From: Chitinispirillaceae bacterium
GTDB taxonomy: Bacteria > Fibrobacterota > Chitinivibrionia > Chitinivibrionales > Chitinispirillaceae
Length of the DNA stretch: 64,000 nt
Reading direction: 5' to 3'
NCBI GenBank assembly: GCA_016932075.1
Contig: JAFGDP010000066.1
Coordinates: 1-64,000 of the forward strand
Shown here: positions 17,237 to 26,097 of the stretch, piece after piece
Numbering within the stretch: position 1 is the stretch's first letter
How the letters are laid out: each line of letters begins with the position of its first letter
Notes under the pieces: model-generated
What the model saw: only the letters and a program-made list of their open reading frames with translations
What the model was told of the DNA's origin: nothing
The model's database searches: none
Translations under genes and position numbers: made by a program

Positions 17237-17835
17237 CTTCTTTTCCGGGGTTTTTTGGGTGGAGGGATAAGCGGCCCGGCCAGCTTCATGGTCTCCACGG
17301 CCTTCCCGTGTGCCTCCATGGCTTTTTCCTTGGCCAGCAACAGCTCGCCTGCGCCGATTGCCGTGCTTGCGCTCATGGCAGCGATTTTGATGGAATCAAG
17401 ATCTTTTTCAAGCGTTCCGACATCCTTTTGCCGCTTCAGGGCAAAAGAAAGAATCGCATCAAGACTGTCGATGATGGTATCCACCTGGGTCATGAGCACC
17501 TGCGTTTCCCCGCCGATCCTTTTCTTGGTTGTCTCCACGGCTTTCTCAGCGCATTTTGCCGCGCTGATCGTGTTTTCAAGTGTTTCAATGACATTGTCAT
17601 AACGGCGAACAAACGGCACCTTTCGCCGCTCAGCGGAGATTTCCTTCATGGCAAGTTCATACGATACCTGCGCGGCCTGGAGCTGCGAGGGAGCATACGC
17701 CTCGGCGCCGGCTTTCTTGGCGTCCTCGAGCGCTTCCTTCGCTTCGCTCAACTCATGGTGAGGAACCTCCGAACACCCGGTATACAGAACCACCACGGCA
17801 CTACAAAGCACTGCTGACACCAACCGAACAATCAT
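17233..17835 (-). CDS. DUF4398-like coiled-coil lipoprotein
   Basis: A 200-residue lipoprotein with a signal peptide ending in the lipobox YTGC (Cys20). The mature part starts with the DUF4398-like pattern ELSEAKEALEDAKKAGAEAY...LQAAQVSYELAMKEI, followed by long helices with Ala/Lys/Glu heptads and a basic tail (PPPKKPRKRR). It is presumably anchored in the outer or inner membrane and periplasmic. Tight overlap with the EIIA/CBS gene suggests coupled expression, though the two products would be in different compartments. Confidence 0.7.
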   Translation of the reverse strand: MIVRLVSAVLCSAVVVLYTGCSEVPHHELSEAKEALEDAKKAGAEAYAPSQLQAAQVSYELAMKEISAERRKVPFVRRYDNVIETLENTISAAKCAEKAVETTKKRIGGETQVLMTQVDTIIDSLDAILSFALKRQKDVGTLEKDLDSIKIAAMSASTAIGAGELLLAKEKAMEAHGKAVETMKLAGPLIPPPKKPRKRR

Positions 17836-18017
17836 TCATCCTCTCCTTGCAAATCAACCATTCCCGCCCCACCCTGGTTGAACAATCCGTTTCCCACCCG
17901 AGGCCTCGACGGGCAGCGACCCAATTGAGTATTTTCATGATAAAAGGAAAAATTAAATTGTGCGGACCGCAAGTACAATCCGACGATTGTTTTCCTGTCC
18001 GGCAAAGGTATCTTCGC

Positions 18018-18476
18018 ATGCAGAAAAGCGGTGGCCGTTTTTTTTTCACTTCACTCTCGGATAATGATCTTGACCGTATCGGTATCATTGATGGTGCCGC
18101 ACAGACAACGCCTTGGTCAAACCACTCGCTGGAAGCCGAGCTTGCATCCTCTCATGCATTCTGTTTCGGTGCGGGCTGCGTAGGAGATGCCGCGATCAGT
18201 GCGTTCATTCTATGCCGTCTCCTTCTGCGCGAACTACACCTTCATAATCTTTGCACCCTGCCCCGCAGGCAGCGGCAGGGACTGGCGACCGCACTGCTTC
18301 ACCATACGCTTGTGCTGGCACAAACACGCGGCGCCCAGACCGCTTTTCTGGAGGTCCGGTCCCTGAACCGCAGCGCGCTACGCATATATGAAAAATGCGG
18401 ATTCGTTGTTGACAGAATCCGGCAGGCATACTATACCGATGGTGATGATGCGCTGGTCATGAGCCGCGCGCTGTAA
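18018..18476 (+). CDS. rimI: RimI-like GNAT N-acetyltransferase
   Basis: A 152-residue GNAT protein. The acetyl-CoA binding motif is RRQRQGLATALLHHTL, and the end YYTDGDDALVMSRAL is characteristic of RimI, which acetylates the N-terminus of ribosomal protein S18 and related substrates. NRSALRIYEKCGF is the usual GNAT motif B. The ATG at 18018 is chosen by family length (~150) although its Shine-Dalgarno is weak; the frame is open to 17847. nfo follows 27 bases later. Confidence 0.75.
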   Translation: MQKSGGRFFFTSLSDNDLDRIGIIDGAAQTTPWSNHSLEAELASSHAFCFGAGCVGDAAISAFILCRLLLRELHLHNLCTLPRRQRQGLATALLHHTLVLAQTRGAQTAFLEVRSLNRSALRIYEKCGFVVDRIRQAYYTDGDDALVMSRAL

Positions 18477-18503
18477 GAACGAGAGAAGAAAGGACAAGCA
18501 CCC

Positions 18504-19346
18504 ATGAAATACATCGGGCCGCATGTTTCTATCGCCGGCGGCGTGCAGAATGCACCGTTGAATGCTTCCGCGTTGGGCGCCACGGGTTTCGGCATGTTTA
18601 CCAAAAACCAGCGGCAGTGGTCTGCTCCGGCCTACGACAGGACGACCATTGACGCGTTCAAGAAAAACCTTTCAGCCTGCGGGTATTGCCCGGAGCACGT
18701 CCTGCCGCACAATGCCTATCTTATCAACCTCGGCAATACGGATCCCGGTGCCTATAATAAATCATATGCCGCGTTCGTCGACGAGCTGCGGCGTTGCGCG
18801 GCGCTCAGCCTCACCATGCTCAATATCCATCCCGGCAGCCATCTCAATCGCTGTTCAGAGGATGAATGCCTGGAGCGGATCGCCGCAGCTGTCAATGATG
18901 CGCACAAGGAAACCGAAGGCATCACCGTGGTGCTTGAAAACACGGCCGGACAGGGATCGAATGTCGGTTACCGGTTCGAGCACCTCGCCCGGATAATTGA
19001 ACTTGTCGCCGACAAGTCTCGCATCGGTTTCTGTTTTGATACCTGCCACGCGTTTGCCGCAGGGTATGATCTGCGGACAAAAAGCACCTATGATGCCACC
19101 ATGAAACTTTTAGGCGACCGTATCGGTTTCAAGTACCTGCGCGCTGTGCATATCAATGACGCCAAGGTCGCGTGCGGCAGCCGTGTTGACCGCCACCAGA
19201 GCATCGGCAAGGGAACGATCGGTCTTGACGCGTTCAAAATGATTATGGCCGACCGCCGTTTCGACGGCATCCCGTTCGTGCTTGAGACAGTCGACGAGGG
19301 CCTCTGGCCCGCAGAAATACGGCTTCTGCGGGGGATGGTCCCCTGA
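18504..19346 (+). CDS. nfo: Endonuclease IV (AP endonuclease)
   Basis: A 280-residue TIM-barrel zinc enzyme that nicks DNA 5' of abasic sites. It starts YIGPHVSIAGGVQNAP and contains FTKNQRQW, VLPHNAYLINLG, LNIHPGSH, FCFDTCHAFAAGYD and HINDAK, which include the His, Asp and Glu metal ligands. Length matches the family. AAAGGA lies ten bases before the ATG. It follows rimI in the same direction. Confidence 0.95.
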   Translation: MKYIGPHVSIAGGVQNAPLNASALGATGFGMFTKNQRQWSAPAYDRTTIDAFKKNLSACGYCPEHVLPHNAYLINLGNTDPGAYNKSYAAFVDELRRCAALSLTMLNIHPGSHLNRCSEDECLERIAAAVNDAHKETEGITVVLENTAGQGSNVGYRFEHLARIIELVADKSRIGFCFDTCHAFAAGYDLRTKSTYDATMKLLGDRIGFKYLRAVHINDAKVACGSRVDRHQSIGKGTIGLDAFKMIMADRRFDGIPFVLETVDEGLWPAEIRLLRGMVP

Positions 19347-19365
19347 CCATAACCAGAAAGAAAAT

Positions 19366-19394
19366 TTGTTTTTGTTCCCTCCCCTTTATATATT
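19366..19394 (+). promoter_or_regulatory. Promoter of the HU gene
   Basis: A -35 TTGTTT (19366-19371) and a -10 TATATT (19389-19394) are 17 bases apart, giving a leader of about 135 bases before the ATG at 19535. Confidence 0.5.
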
Positions 19395-19534
19395 ATTACC
19401 GTGGCGGCCGGAAATGCCCCGTGAAAGCGGCTTCCAGCCCCGCAGGCCGGGCAATCATGTTCATCAAAAGTAAATGAGGGTTCTTGTGTTTTTTTAGCAT
19501 CATCATCTTTAAACCTTAAAGAAAGGGGTTTTGC

Positions 19535-19798
19535 ATGAACAAGGGTGATCTTATTGCCGCTGTCGCCAAGGAACTTGGCGCAAGCAAAGCGATGGCCGAA
19601 CGGGCTGTCAATTCCGTTCTTGACAACATCAAGAAGAACGTGAAAAAAGGCGTCAACATCATCGGTTTCGGTTCCTTCAGCGTCGGTACCCGAAAGGCCC
19701 GCACTGGTCGCAACCCGCAGACCGGTGAAACCATCAAGATCAAAGCCTCAAAGACCGTACGGTTCAAGGCCGGAAAGGCGCTCAAGAAGGGTCTGTAA
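19535..19798 (+). CDS. hup: DNA-binding protein HU
   Basis: An 87-residue HU/IHF-family protein: [18 protein letters not shown] at the start, then [20 protein letters not shown] and [20 protein letters not shown] for the beta arms, ending KALKKGL. The single RNPQTGE arm motif and length favour HU over IHF. It compacts the nucleoid as a dimer. It has its own promoter upstream, a GAAAGGGG ribosome site, and a strong terminator directly after it. Confidence 0.95.
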   Translation: MNKGDLIAAVAKELGASKAMAERAVNSVLDNIKKNVKKGVNIIGFGSFSVGTRKARTGRNPQTGETIKIKASKTVRFKAGKALKKGL

Positions 19799-19822
19799 AG
19801 CCCCCCCGGCGTCAACGCAATT

Positions 19823-19857
19823 AAAAGCCCTTCAGGCATGTCGCCTGAAGGGCTTTT
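19823..19857 (+). terminator. Intrinsic terminator after hup
   Basis: A perfect 15-bp stem, AAAAGCCCTTCAGGC (19823-19837) with its complement (19843-19857), closes a 5-nt loop and ends in TTTTCTC. The A-run on the other side lets it work for the convergent ClpV gene too. Confidence 0.9.
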
Positions 19858-19891
19858 CTCATTAGTGCGCCCGGCAGAGGGGACCGGGGCC

Positions 19892-22651
19892 TTACGGCTT
19901 TCTTCCTGCACGATTCTTTCGTTTGGGCGCTCCTGCCGGTTCCGTTTCCTGCGCCTGTTCCTTTTCCTGTTCCTCCCGCTCTTGGGCTACCATGTCCCCT
20001 TCTTCGGCAAACACAATCTCAAAGTCCCCCTCGTCCGTTGTTCCGATGTGCAACCGGGTGTAGTGTTTTCCCTCTTCACCCATGTGCGTGAGGAGCTGGC
20101 GCGACACGCCGGGTAAAATCTGCTGGTCAATAATGGTCTGGGCCGCGCGAGCGCCGGTTTCGCTGGAGCTGCACGCCTGCACGATTCTCTCCACGAGTGC
20201 CGGCGAACAGCTGAACGTCAGCTTGTGCACGTCGTGCATTCTGCGTGCGATCTTGTCGAGCTTGATCGCGACAATACCGGTCAGCGCCTCGTCCGAAAGC
20301 GGCCGGAACGGAAGGATGGTGCAGCGCCCGATCAGCGCAGGCTGGAAGTGTGCGATGAGCGCGGGCTTGACCAGGTCGACAAGCTCCCGGTCCTGTGCTG
20401 GATCTTCTCCCGCGCACCGGTCAGTGATGACGTCGGAGGCGAGGTTTGACGTCATGATGATCACGGTGTTGCGGAAATTGATCTCCCGGCCCTCGCCGTC
20501 GCGCATGAAACCTTTGTCAAACACTTGATAGAAAAGGTTCATGACCTCGAGATGCGCTTTTTCAACCTCATCGAGAAGTACCACGGAGTACGGCTTCTGC
20601 CTGACCGCTTCGGTGAGGATCCCGCCCTCGCCATAGCCCACGTAGCCGGGGGGCGAACCCTTGAGCTGCGACACCGTGTGTTTCTCCTGGTACTCGGACA
20701 TGTTGATCACCGTGAGGAACCGGTCGGATCCGAACAGCTCGTCCGCGAGGGCAAGTGCAAGCTCGGTCTTTCCCACGCCCGAAGGTCCGCAGAAGAAAAA
20801 CACACCCAGGGGCGCGTCGGGATTGGTCATGCCGGTCTTGGCCGAGCGGATGGCGTCGGCCAGCGAGGTGACCGCATACTCCTGGCCCACCACACGCTGC
20901 CGCAGGTGCTCCTCAAGGGCAAGGAGCGCTGCCGCCTCGTCCTTGACGAGCGATCCGATTGGAATCCCGGTCCAGTCGGAAATCACCTGGCCGCAGAGAG
21001 GCGCAGACACATGAGAAAACACCATGGGCTCCTCGCCCTGCACAGCAGCCAGGCGGTCCAGGGCTTCGCTGTTGGCCTTTTCAAGCGCCGCACAATTCGC
21101 GCCGTCGTTGTCGCCTGCTTCCCGAGCTGCAATGAGTTTTGCGCGCGCCTCCAGTACCGCCGTCACGGCCTGCTGCTCGCTCTTCCATTTTTCATTCAGC
21201 GTTGCGATCTCCTGTTCCAATGATGCAATGGCATCCCGACACGCGGAGATCTCCTCCTCCTCCACGGGTATGCCGACCGCCTTGTCCTTTTCGAGGGACC
21301 CGAGCCGCTTTCTGGTGTTTTCCAGGTCGCGTTCTTTCCCGTCAATCTTTCCCGGCTTGGCGCTTTGGCTCATCTTGACCCGAGTACAGGCCGTATCGAG
21401 CACGTCCACCGCCTTGTCCGGCAGCTGCCTGCCGGAAATGTAACGATGCGAATAAGTCACCGCCGCCTTTACCCCGTCATGGGTGATCGTGACGTTATGA
21501 TGCTTTTCATAGCTCGCCGAAACGCCGCGCAGCATGATGGAGCATGTCTCTTCGTCCGGCTCCTCGATTTTAACGAGCTGGAACCGCCGGGCAAGGGCCG
21601 GATCCTTCTCAAAATACTTGCGGTACTCTGCCCAGGTCGTGGCTGCCATGGTGCGCAGCTCGCCCCGTGCGAGCGCGGGCTTGAGAAGGTTGGCAGCGTC
21701 ATTCTGGCCCGCTGATCCGCCCGCGCCGATGAGCGTGTGCGCTTCGTCGATAAAGAGGATTGTCGGCGTGGCGCTTCCCTTGATCGCGTCGATAACGCTC
21801 TTGAGCCTTTTTTCAAACTCGCCTTTGACGCTGGCCCCTGCCTGCAGCAGGCCCAGGTCCAGACCCCAAAGGTCGACGCCCTTTAAGTGATCGGGAACAT
21901 CGTTCGCCGCGATGCGCAAAGCAATGCCTTCGACGATCGCGGTCTTGCCCACGCCCGCTTCACCGACAAGAATAGGATTGTTTTTGCGGCGGCGGCTCAA
22001 AATATCGAGCGAACTGCGGATCTCATCATCACGGCCCAGAATCGGATCGATCTTTCCCGACCTCGCCAGCTCGGTGAAATTGGTGCAATACTTTTTCAGC
22101 ACTTCGACCGCCGCCTCGGGTGTCATGGCCGCCGGCGGCGCGCCTGCCGGCGTTCTTTCTTCAGCCGCCGATCCACCGGCTTCCTGGGTCGCTGCCGTGA
22201 TTTTTCTGAAGTCCGCCTTCAGGACTTCAACATCAATGGTGCGCAGCTGATCGGCATACGAGGATAGGCTGTAGCGGCCTTTGTCGAGTGCCGCGACCAA
22301 AAGCGTACCCGAGGTGATTTTTTGGAGTCCGAACGCAAGTGTCGCCAACGACCACGCCTCTTCCATGACCTCGAGAAGCGGCGGCGAAAAGGCGGGTCTT
22401 CCGGTGTTGCCGGTACGCATGGTTTCAAGTTCTGCGGCCAAGGTTTTGCGAAGGCCTGCGGTTTCGACCTGAAACCGCCTGAGAATATACGGAATTTCGC
22501 TTTCCGGCTCATCCAGGAACTCCACGAACAGGTGCTCCCAGCGCACCTCATAGTGACCGCGGTTGACGCAGCCGCCTACCGACCGTTCCAGCACCTTGAC
22601 GCACAGGAGATCGAGTTTTTCAAGAAGGATCCTGATATCGCGCACGACCAT
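19892..22651 (-). CDS. clpV: ClpV/TssH-type AAA+ ATPase (type VI secretion family)
   Basis: A 919-residue Clp-family ATPase. The N-terminal domain (~1-155) is followed by AAA1 with Walker A GEAGVGKTAI (~230) and ILFIDEAHTLIGAGG, a middle coiled coil, and AAA2 with GPSGVGKTEL and VVLLDEVEKAH. Segments such as LLQAGASVKGEFEKRLKSVI, AATTWAEYRKYFEKDPALAR and HRYISGRQLPDKAVDVLDTA are diagnostic of ClpV rather than ClpB. ClpV disassembles contracted TssBC sheaths. No other T6SS gene lies in this window. The ATG at 22651 has AAGGAG eight bases upstream. The C-terminal tail is rich in Glu, Lys and Arg. Confidence 0.85.
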   Translation of the reverse strand: MVVRDIRILLEKLDLLCVKVLERSVGGCVNRGHYEVRWEHLFVEFLDEPESEIPYILRRFQVETAGLRKTLAAELETMRTGNTGRPAFSPPLLEVMEEAWSLATLAFGLQKITSGTLLVAALDKGRYSLSSYADQLRTIDVEVLKADFRKITAATQEAGGSAAEERTPAGAPPAAMTPEAAVEVLKKYCTNFTELARSGKIDPILGRDDEIRSSLDILSRRRKNNPILVGEAGVGKTAIVEGIALRIAANDVPDHLKGVDLWGLDLGLLQAGASVKGEFEKRLKSVIDAIKGSATPTILFIDEAHTLIGAGGSAGQNDAANLLKPALARGELRTMAATTWAEYRKYFEKDPALARRFQLVKIEEPDEETCSIMLRGVSASYEKHHNVTITHDGVKAAVTYSHRYISGRQLPDKAVDVLDTACTRVKMSQSAKPGKIDGKERDLENTRKRLGSLEKDKAVGIPVEEEEISACRDAIASLEQEIATLNEKWKSEQQAVTAVLEARAKLIAAREAGDNDGANCAALEKANSEALDRLAAVQGEEPMVFSHVSAPLCGQVISDWTGIPIGSLVKDEAAALLALEEHLRQRVVGQEYAVTSLADAIRSAKTGMTNPDAPLGVFFFCGPSGVGKTELALALADELFGSDRFLTVINMSEYQEKHTVSQLKGSPPGYVGYGEGGILTEAVRQKPYSVVLLDEVEKAHLEVMNLFYQVFDKGFMRDGEGREINFRNTVIIMTSNLASDVITDRCAGEDPAQDRELVDLVKPALIAHFQPALIGRCTILPFRPLSDEALTGIVAIKLDKIARRMHDVHKLTFSCSPALVERIVQACSSSETGARAAQTIIDQQILPGVSRQLLTHMGEEGKHYTRLHIGTTDEGDFEIVFAEEGDMVAQEREEQEKEQAQETEPAGAPKRKNRAGRKP

Positions 22652-22743
22652 ATTGCACACTCCTTATTGCGGGTTGAAAATGGCGGTTTCGTTGTTGTCC
22701 GTGGGATCTCTGTCGTATCGGGTCGCCGCCATTTAAGGATAAA

Positions 22744-22772
22744 TTAATATGTGGGGTATGATAAAAAAACAA
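22744..22772 (-). promoter_or_regulatory. Promoter of the ClpV-type gene
   Basis: Minus-strand -35 TTGTTT (22772-22767) and -10 TATTAA (22749-22744) with a 17-base spacer, giving a leader of about 85 bases before the ATG at 22651. Confidence 0.45.
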
Positions 22773-22864
22773 CCGGTGCCCCCGCGGATGCAATAAACGA
22801 AGTCAACAGGTCTTTCTGCGTAAACCTGCCGAGTTGCTTTTTCGGCGCCACTATCGAATAAGAT

Positions 22865-24010
22865 TCACGCTCCCTTGCACAGCGCGCCAAGCGCTGCAAC
22901 CAGCGCAGCGACGTCCCCTTCCGTATTGAAATAGCCCAATGAAATCCTTATCGTACCGCTGGGAAACGTGCCAATGGTGCGGTGTGCAAGCGGTGCGCAA
23001 TGCAGGCCGACCCGTACCGCAATATCATGCTCTTCGTTGAGCCGCTGCGCGACTACGCCGTTGTCCACGTGCTCGACAACGATAGAAACGGTCGGAAGCG
23101 CGTGCGCTGACGCGCCCGGCCCGACGATTCTGACGCTTATCAGTGCGCCAAGCTTCTCAAACAACAACGAACGAAGGTATTCTCCGTGCCGGGTAATGGT
23201 GGCAAGGCCCAGCTCCTGTACGAACGCAACCCCCGCATCAAGGGCGGCAAGGCCGGGACCGTTAAGCGTGCCGCTTTCATAGCGGTCGGGCATGAAAAGC
23301 GGCTGCTCGTCTGATTCCGAATTGCTGCCCGTACCCCCGAAAGCCGAAGGAACAGGATTACAGTTTTCCCGAAGGTATGCTCCCCCGGTTCCCTGGAGCC
23401 CTAAAAGGCCCTTGTGTCCAGAAAACGCCAGCAGATCGATGCTCATGTCCTGAACGTCAATAGGAATAATGCCCGCGGTCTGCGCCGCATCAACGGCAAA
23501 CAGAACGCCGTTGTTTCTGCACATGCGCCCGATCTCAGCGACCGGCGCGATCGTGCCGACAATGTTTGAACCGTGATTGACTACCGCAAGGCGCGGTCGT
23601 TTTTTAAGCGCCGCATCCCAGAGCGAACAATCATGCTCCCCCTGCCGGCTGCAGGGGATGATCTCCACATGCACGCCATGCTCCTTCTTGAGATACCGCA
23701 GCGGCCGCATAACGGAATTGTGCTCTAAAGACGAGGTGACCACCGTATCGCCCGGCCGGATCGATCCAAGCAGGATGAGGTTCAGCGCCTGGGTGGCATT
23801 AAGCGTGAAAACGATTCGCGATGCGTCGCGAGCATTGAACAATGCGGCCAGCCGCTCGCGCGCGGAAAAGATTATCCTGCTCGCCTCAACGGCGCGGCGG
23901 TGCGCGCTGCGGCCCGCACTCACACCGATGTCGCGCGCGAAGCGGCTGGCCGCCTCCAGCGTCTGCTCGGGTTTGGGAAACGATGTCGCTGCGTTGTCGA
24001 GATAGATCAT
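22865..24010 (-). CDS. Cysteine desulfurase family protein (class V aminotransferase)
   Basis: A 381-residue PLP enzyme. It begins MIYLDNAATSFPKPEQT; the PLP lysine is in LAFSGHKGLLGLQGTGG and the RYESGTLNGPG motif follows. The KGLLGLQGTGGAYLR and FGGTGSNSESDEQP segments match the cysteine desulfurase group often annotated csd (TIGR01977-like). It mobilises sulfur from cysteine as a persulfide; the candidate active Cys is in VGLHCAPLAHRTIG. The start at 24010 follows the family alignment, although its Shine-Dalgarno is poor; the frame is open to 24058. Third gene after ROK kinase and ligA. Confidence 0.85.
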   Translation of the reverse strand: MIYLDNAATSFPKPEQTLEAASRFARDIGVSAGRSAHRRAVEASRIIFSARERLAALFNARDASRIVFTLNATQALNLILLGSIRPGDTVVTSSLEHNSVMRPLRYLKKEHGVHVEIIPCSRQGEHDCSLWDAALKKRPRLAVVNHGSNIVGTIAPVAEIGRMCRNNGVLFAVDAAQTAGIIPIDVQDMSIDLLAFSGHKGLLGLQGTGGAYLRENCNPVPSAFGGTGSNSESDEQPLFMPDRYESGTLNGPGLAALDAGVAFVQELGLATITRHGEYLRSLLFEKLGALISVRIVGPGASAHALPTVSIVVEHVDNGVVAQRLNEEHDIAVRVGLHCAPLAHRTIGTFPSGTIRISLGYFNTEGDVAALVAALGALCKGA

Positions 24011-24073
24011 GGCGTGTGGAACCGCCGTCCAAGAAAGGCGGTGCCAAAGAAAATACATCCTGCGGCCAATCGC

Positions 24074-26074
24074 CTACCCCTGCAAAGCCCTTGATCCGGG
24101 GCTGATCATTGCCATGAACTCTGACTCGCTGATCACCTTCACTCCCAGCTTTTTTGCCTTTTCAAGCTTGGAACCAGCCTCTGCTCCTGCCAGCACATAA
24201 TCGGTTTTTGCGCTGACGCTTGAGGACACCTTGCCGCCGCGACGCACAATTTCCGTGGAAGCCTGTTCACGGGTAAAGTGTTCAAGCGTTCCGGTAAGAA
24301 CGAACGTTATGCCGGAGAAGGCTCCCGCGGCCTGTTTCTGCAGTCCTTTCATGTTGACGCCGTAATTCCTGAGCCGCTCCATCAGGGCGCGGTTTTCAGG
24401 CCGGTCAAAATAGACCCGCACGCTCTGGGCCATGTTCGGCCCGAATCCTTCGATACTCAGTAACGTTTCCATGCTCACGGTAAAGAGATCCTTCACGTCC
24501 TCCACCTCCTGCGCAAGCACTTTTGCCGCCTGTGCGCCGATCATGCGGATGCCGAGTCCGTGAATAAGCCGGTCAAGAGTGTTTCCCCGGGACCGGTCGA
24601 TCGCAGCCACGATATTATCAGCGCTCTTTTCTCCCATTCGCTCAAGTCCTGCAAGCGCATCTTTGGTGAGCGTATACAGGTCAGCGATGGTGCGGACCAT
24701 GCCCTGCGCAACAAGCTGCTCCATGAGCGCAGGGCCCATCCCCTGAATATCCATGCAGGATCGCGATACGAAATGTTCGAGCGACGCCAGAAGCTGAGCG
24801 CCGCAGGAGCTGTTCACGCAACGTACGGCGACCTCGTCTTTGAGCCGCACGAGCCGGGATCCGCAGGAAGGGCAGGCGGTTGGCGGTGTAAACGGCCGGG
24901 TGCCCGAAGGCCTTTTATCACGCACGACCCTTACGACCTTTGGAATGATCTCGCCGCCCTTTTCAATTTCCACAAAATCATTGATCCGCACAGAGAGCCG
25001 TTCGATTTCATCATAGTTATGGAGCGTTGCGTTGCGAATGGTTGTCCCGGCAAGGAATACCGGTGCGAGTCTGGCGATCGGCGTGATCACACCGGTGCGA
25101 CCCACCTGTGCGTCAATGGATTCCACCTGCGTAACAGCTGCCTGCGGTTTGTATTTGTAGGCGATCACCCAGCGCGGCGCTTTTGCGGTGGCACCGAGCG
25201 CCGCCTGCTGATCCATGCCATCGACTTTGATCACGATACCATCCACCGGATAATCGAGCGTGTCGCGCTTTTTTTCCCACCGGTCACAGAAGTCGAGGAT
25301 GGTGTTGGCCGAGGTCAGAAGGGTGGAATGCGAGACCACCGGAAACCCGAGACGTGCGAGGAATGCCATGTTTTCCGCATGACTTTTTTTATGCTTTTTG
25401 CCGATCAGAAAATGGGCGGCGAAACCCAGGCTGCGTTTCGCGACTTCGCGAGGCTCAAGCAGCTTGAGGGTTCCCGAGGTTGTATTGCGGGGATTCTGCA
25501 TCGGTTTCTGGCCGTTCTCAATCAATCGATCATTGAGCCGCCTGAACGCAGTAAACGACATGTATGCCTCGCCGCGCACTTCAAAATCCTCGCTGTTTTC
25601 CACGGCCAGCGGAATCCCGCGTATCGTGCGGACGTTCGCCGTCACCTCGTCACCACTCTCGCCGTCGCCCCTGGTCACCGCCCGGACAAGCCTTCCCTTT
25701 TCATACGCGAGGGACAGGGCAACACCGTCCACCTTCAGCTCTCCGACAAAAAAACATTGTTTACCAGGCAGCGCTTTTTCGCATCGGGTGATCCACTCCC
25801 GCACCTCATCCGCGGAATAGGTGTTCTCGATACTCATCATGGGGGTCATGTGGCGGATCTTTGGAAAATCGCCGGACAAATCACTGCCTATGCGTTTTGT
25901 CGGGGAGTCCGGAGTGTCGAATTCCGGATGGGCCTTTTCAAGACGCTCCAGCTCACGGTAACGGTCGTCATACTCCTTGTCAGAAACGAGCGATTCGCCG
26001 CGGCCGTAATAGGCTGCGTCATAGGCAGCGATCATACGGCGAAGGTCTCCTAGGCGTTTTTTCACCTCGTCCAT
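24074..26074 (-). CDS. ligA: NAD-dependent DNA ligase
   Basis: A 666-residue LigA. The adenylation domain carries the active-site lysine in GELKVDGVALSL, and RGEAYM and VDGIVIKVDG follow. An OB fold (VGRTGVITPIARLAPV), a four-Cys zinc finger (CPSCGSRLV ... CVNSSCGAQ), HhH motifs (ERMGEKSADNIVAAI, IEGFGPNMAQSV) and a C-terminal BRCT domain (~590-666) complete the normal order. ATG 26074 has GGAG eight bases upstream; ATG 26101 overlaps the ROK stop (ATGA) and is the alternative. It seals nicks in replication and repair. Confidence 0.97.
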   Translation of the reverse strand: MDEVKKRLGDLRRMIAAYDAAYYGRGESLVSDKEYDDRYRELERLEKAHPEFDTPDSPTKRIGSDLSGDFPKIRHMTPMMSIENTYSADEVREWITRCEKALPGKQCFFVGELKVDGVALSLAYEKGRLVRAVTRGDGESGDEVTANVRTIRGIPLAVENSEDFEVRGEAYMSFTAFRRLNDRLIENGQKPMQNPRNTTSGTLKLLEPREVAKRSLGFAAHFLIGKKHKKSHAENMAFLARLGFPVVSHSTLLTSANTILDFCDRWEKKRDTLDYPVDGIVIKVDGMDQQAALGATAKAPRWVIAYKYKPQAAVTQVESIDAQVGRTGVITPIARLAPVFLAGTTIRNATLHNYDEIERLSVRINDFVEIEKGGEIIPKVVRVVRDKRPSGTRPFTPPTACPSCGSRLVRLKDEVAVRCVNSSCGAQLLASLEHFVSRSCMDIQGMGPALMEQLVAQGMVRTIADLYTLTKDALAGLERMGEKSADNIVAAIDRSRGNTLDRLIHGLGIRMIGAQAAKVLAQEVEDVKDLFTVSMETLLSIEGFGPNMAQSVRVYFDRPENRALMERLRNYGVNMKGLQKQAAGAFSGITFVLTGTLEHFTREQASTEIVRRGGKVSSSVSAKTDYVLAGAEAGSKLEKAKKLGVKVISESEFMAMISPGSRALQG

Positions 26075-26097
26075 GCTGTTTTCTCCGGCTGCAATGC

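Noticed and set aside
19892..22651. A type VI secretion gene cluster around clpV
   Set aside because: No tss, hcp or vgrG genes occur in the window; only the ATPase is present.
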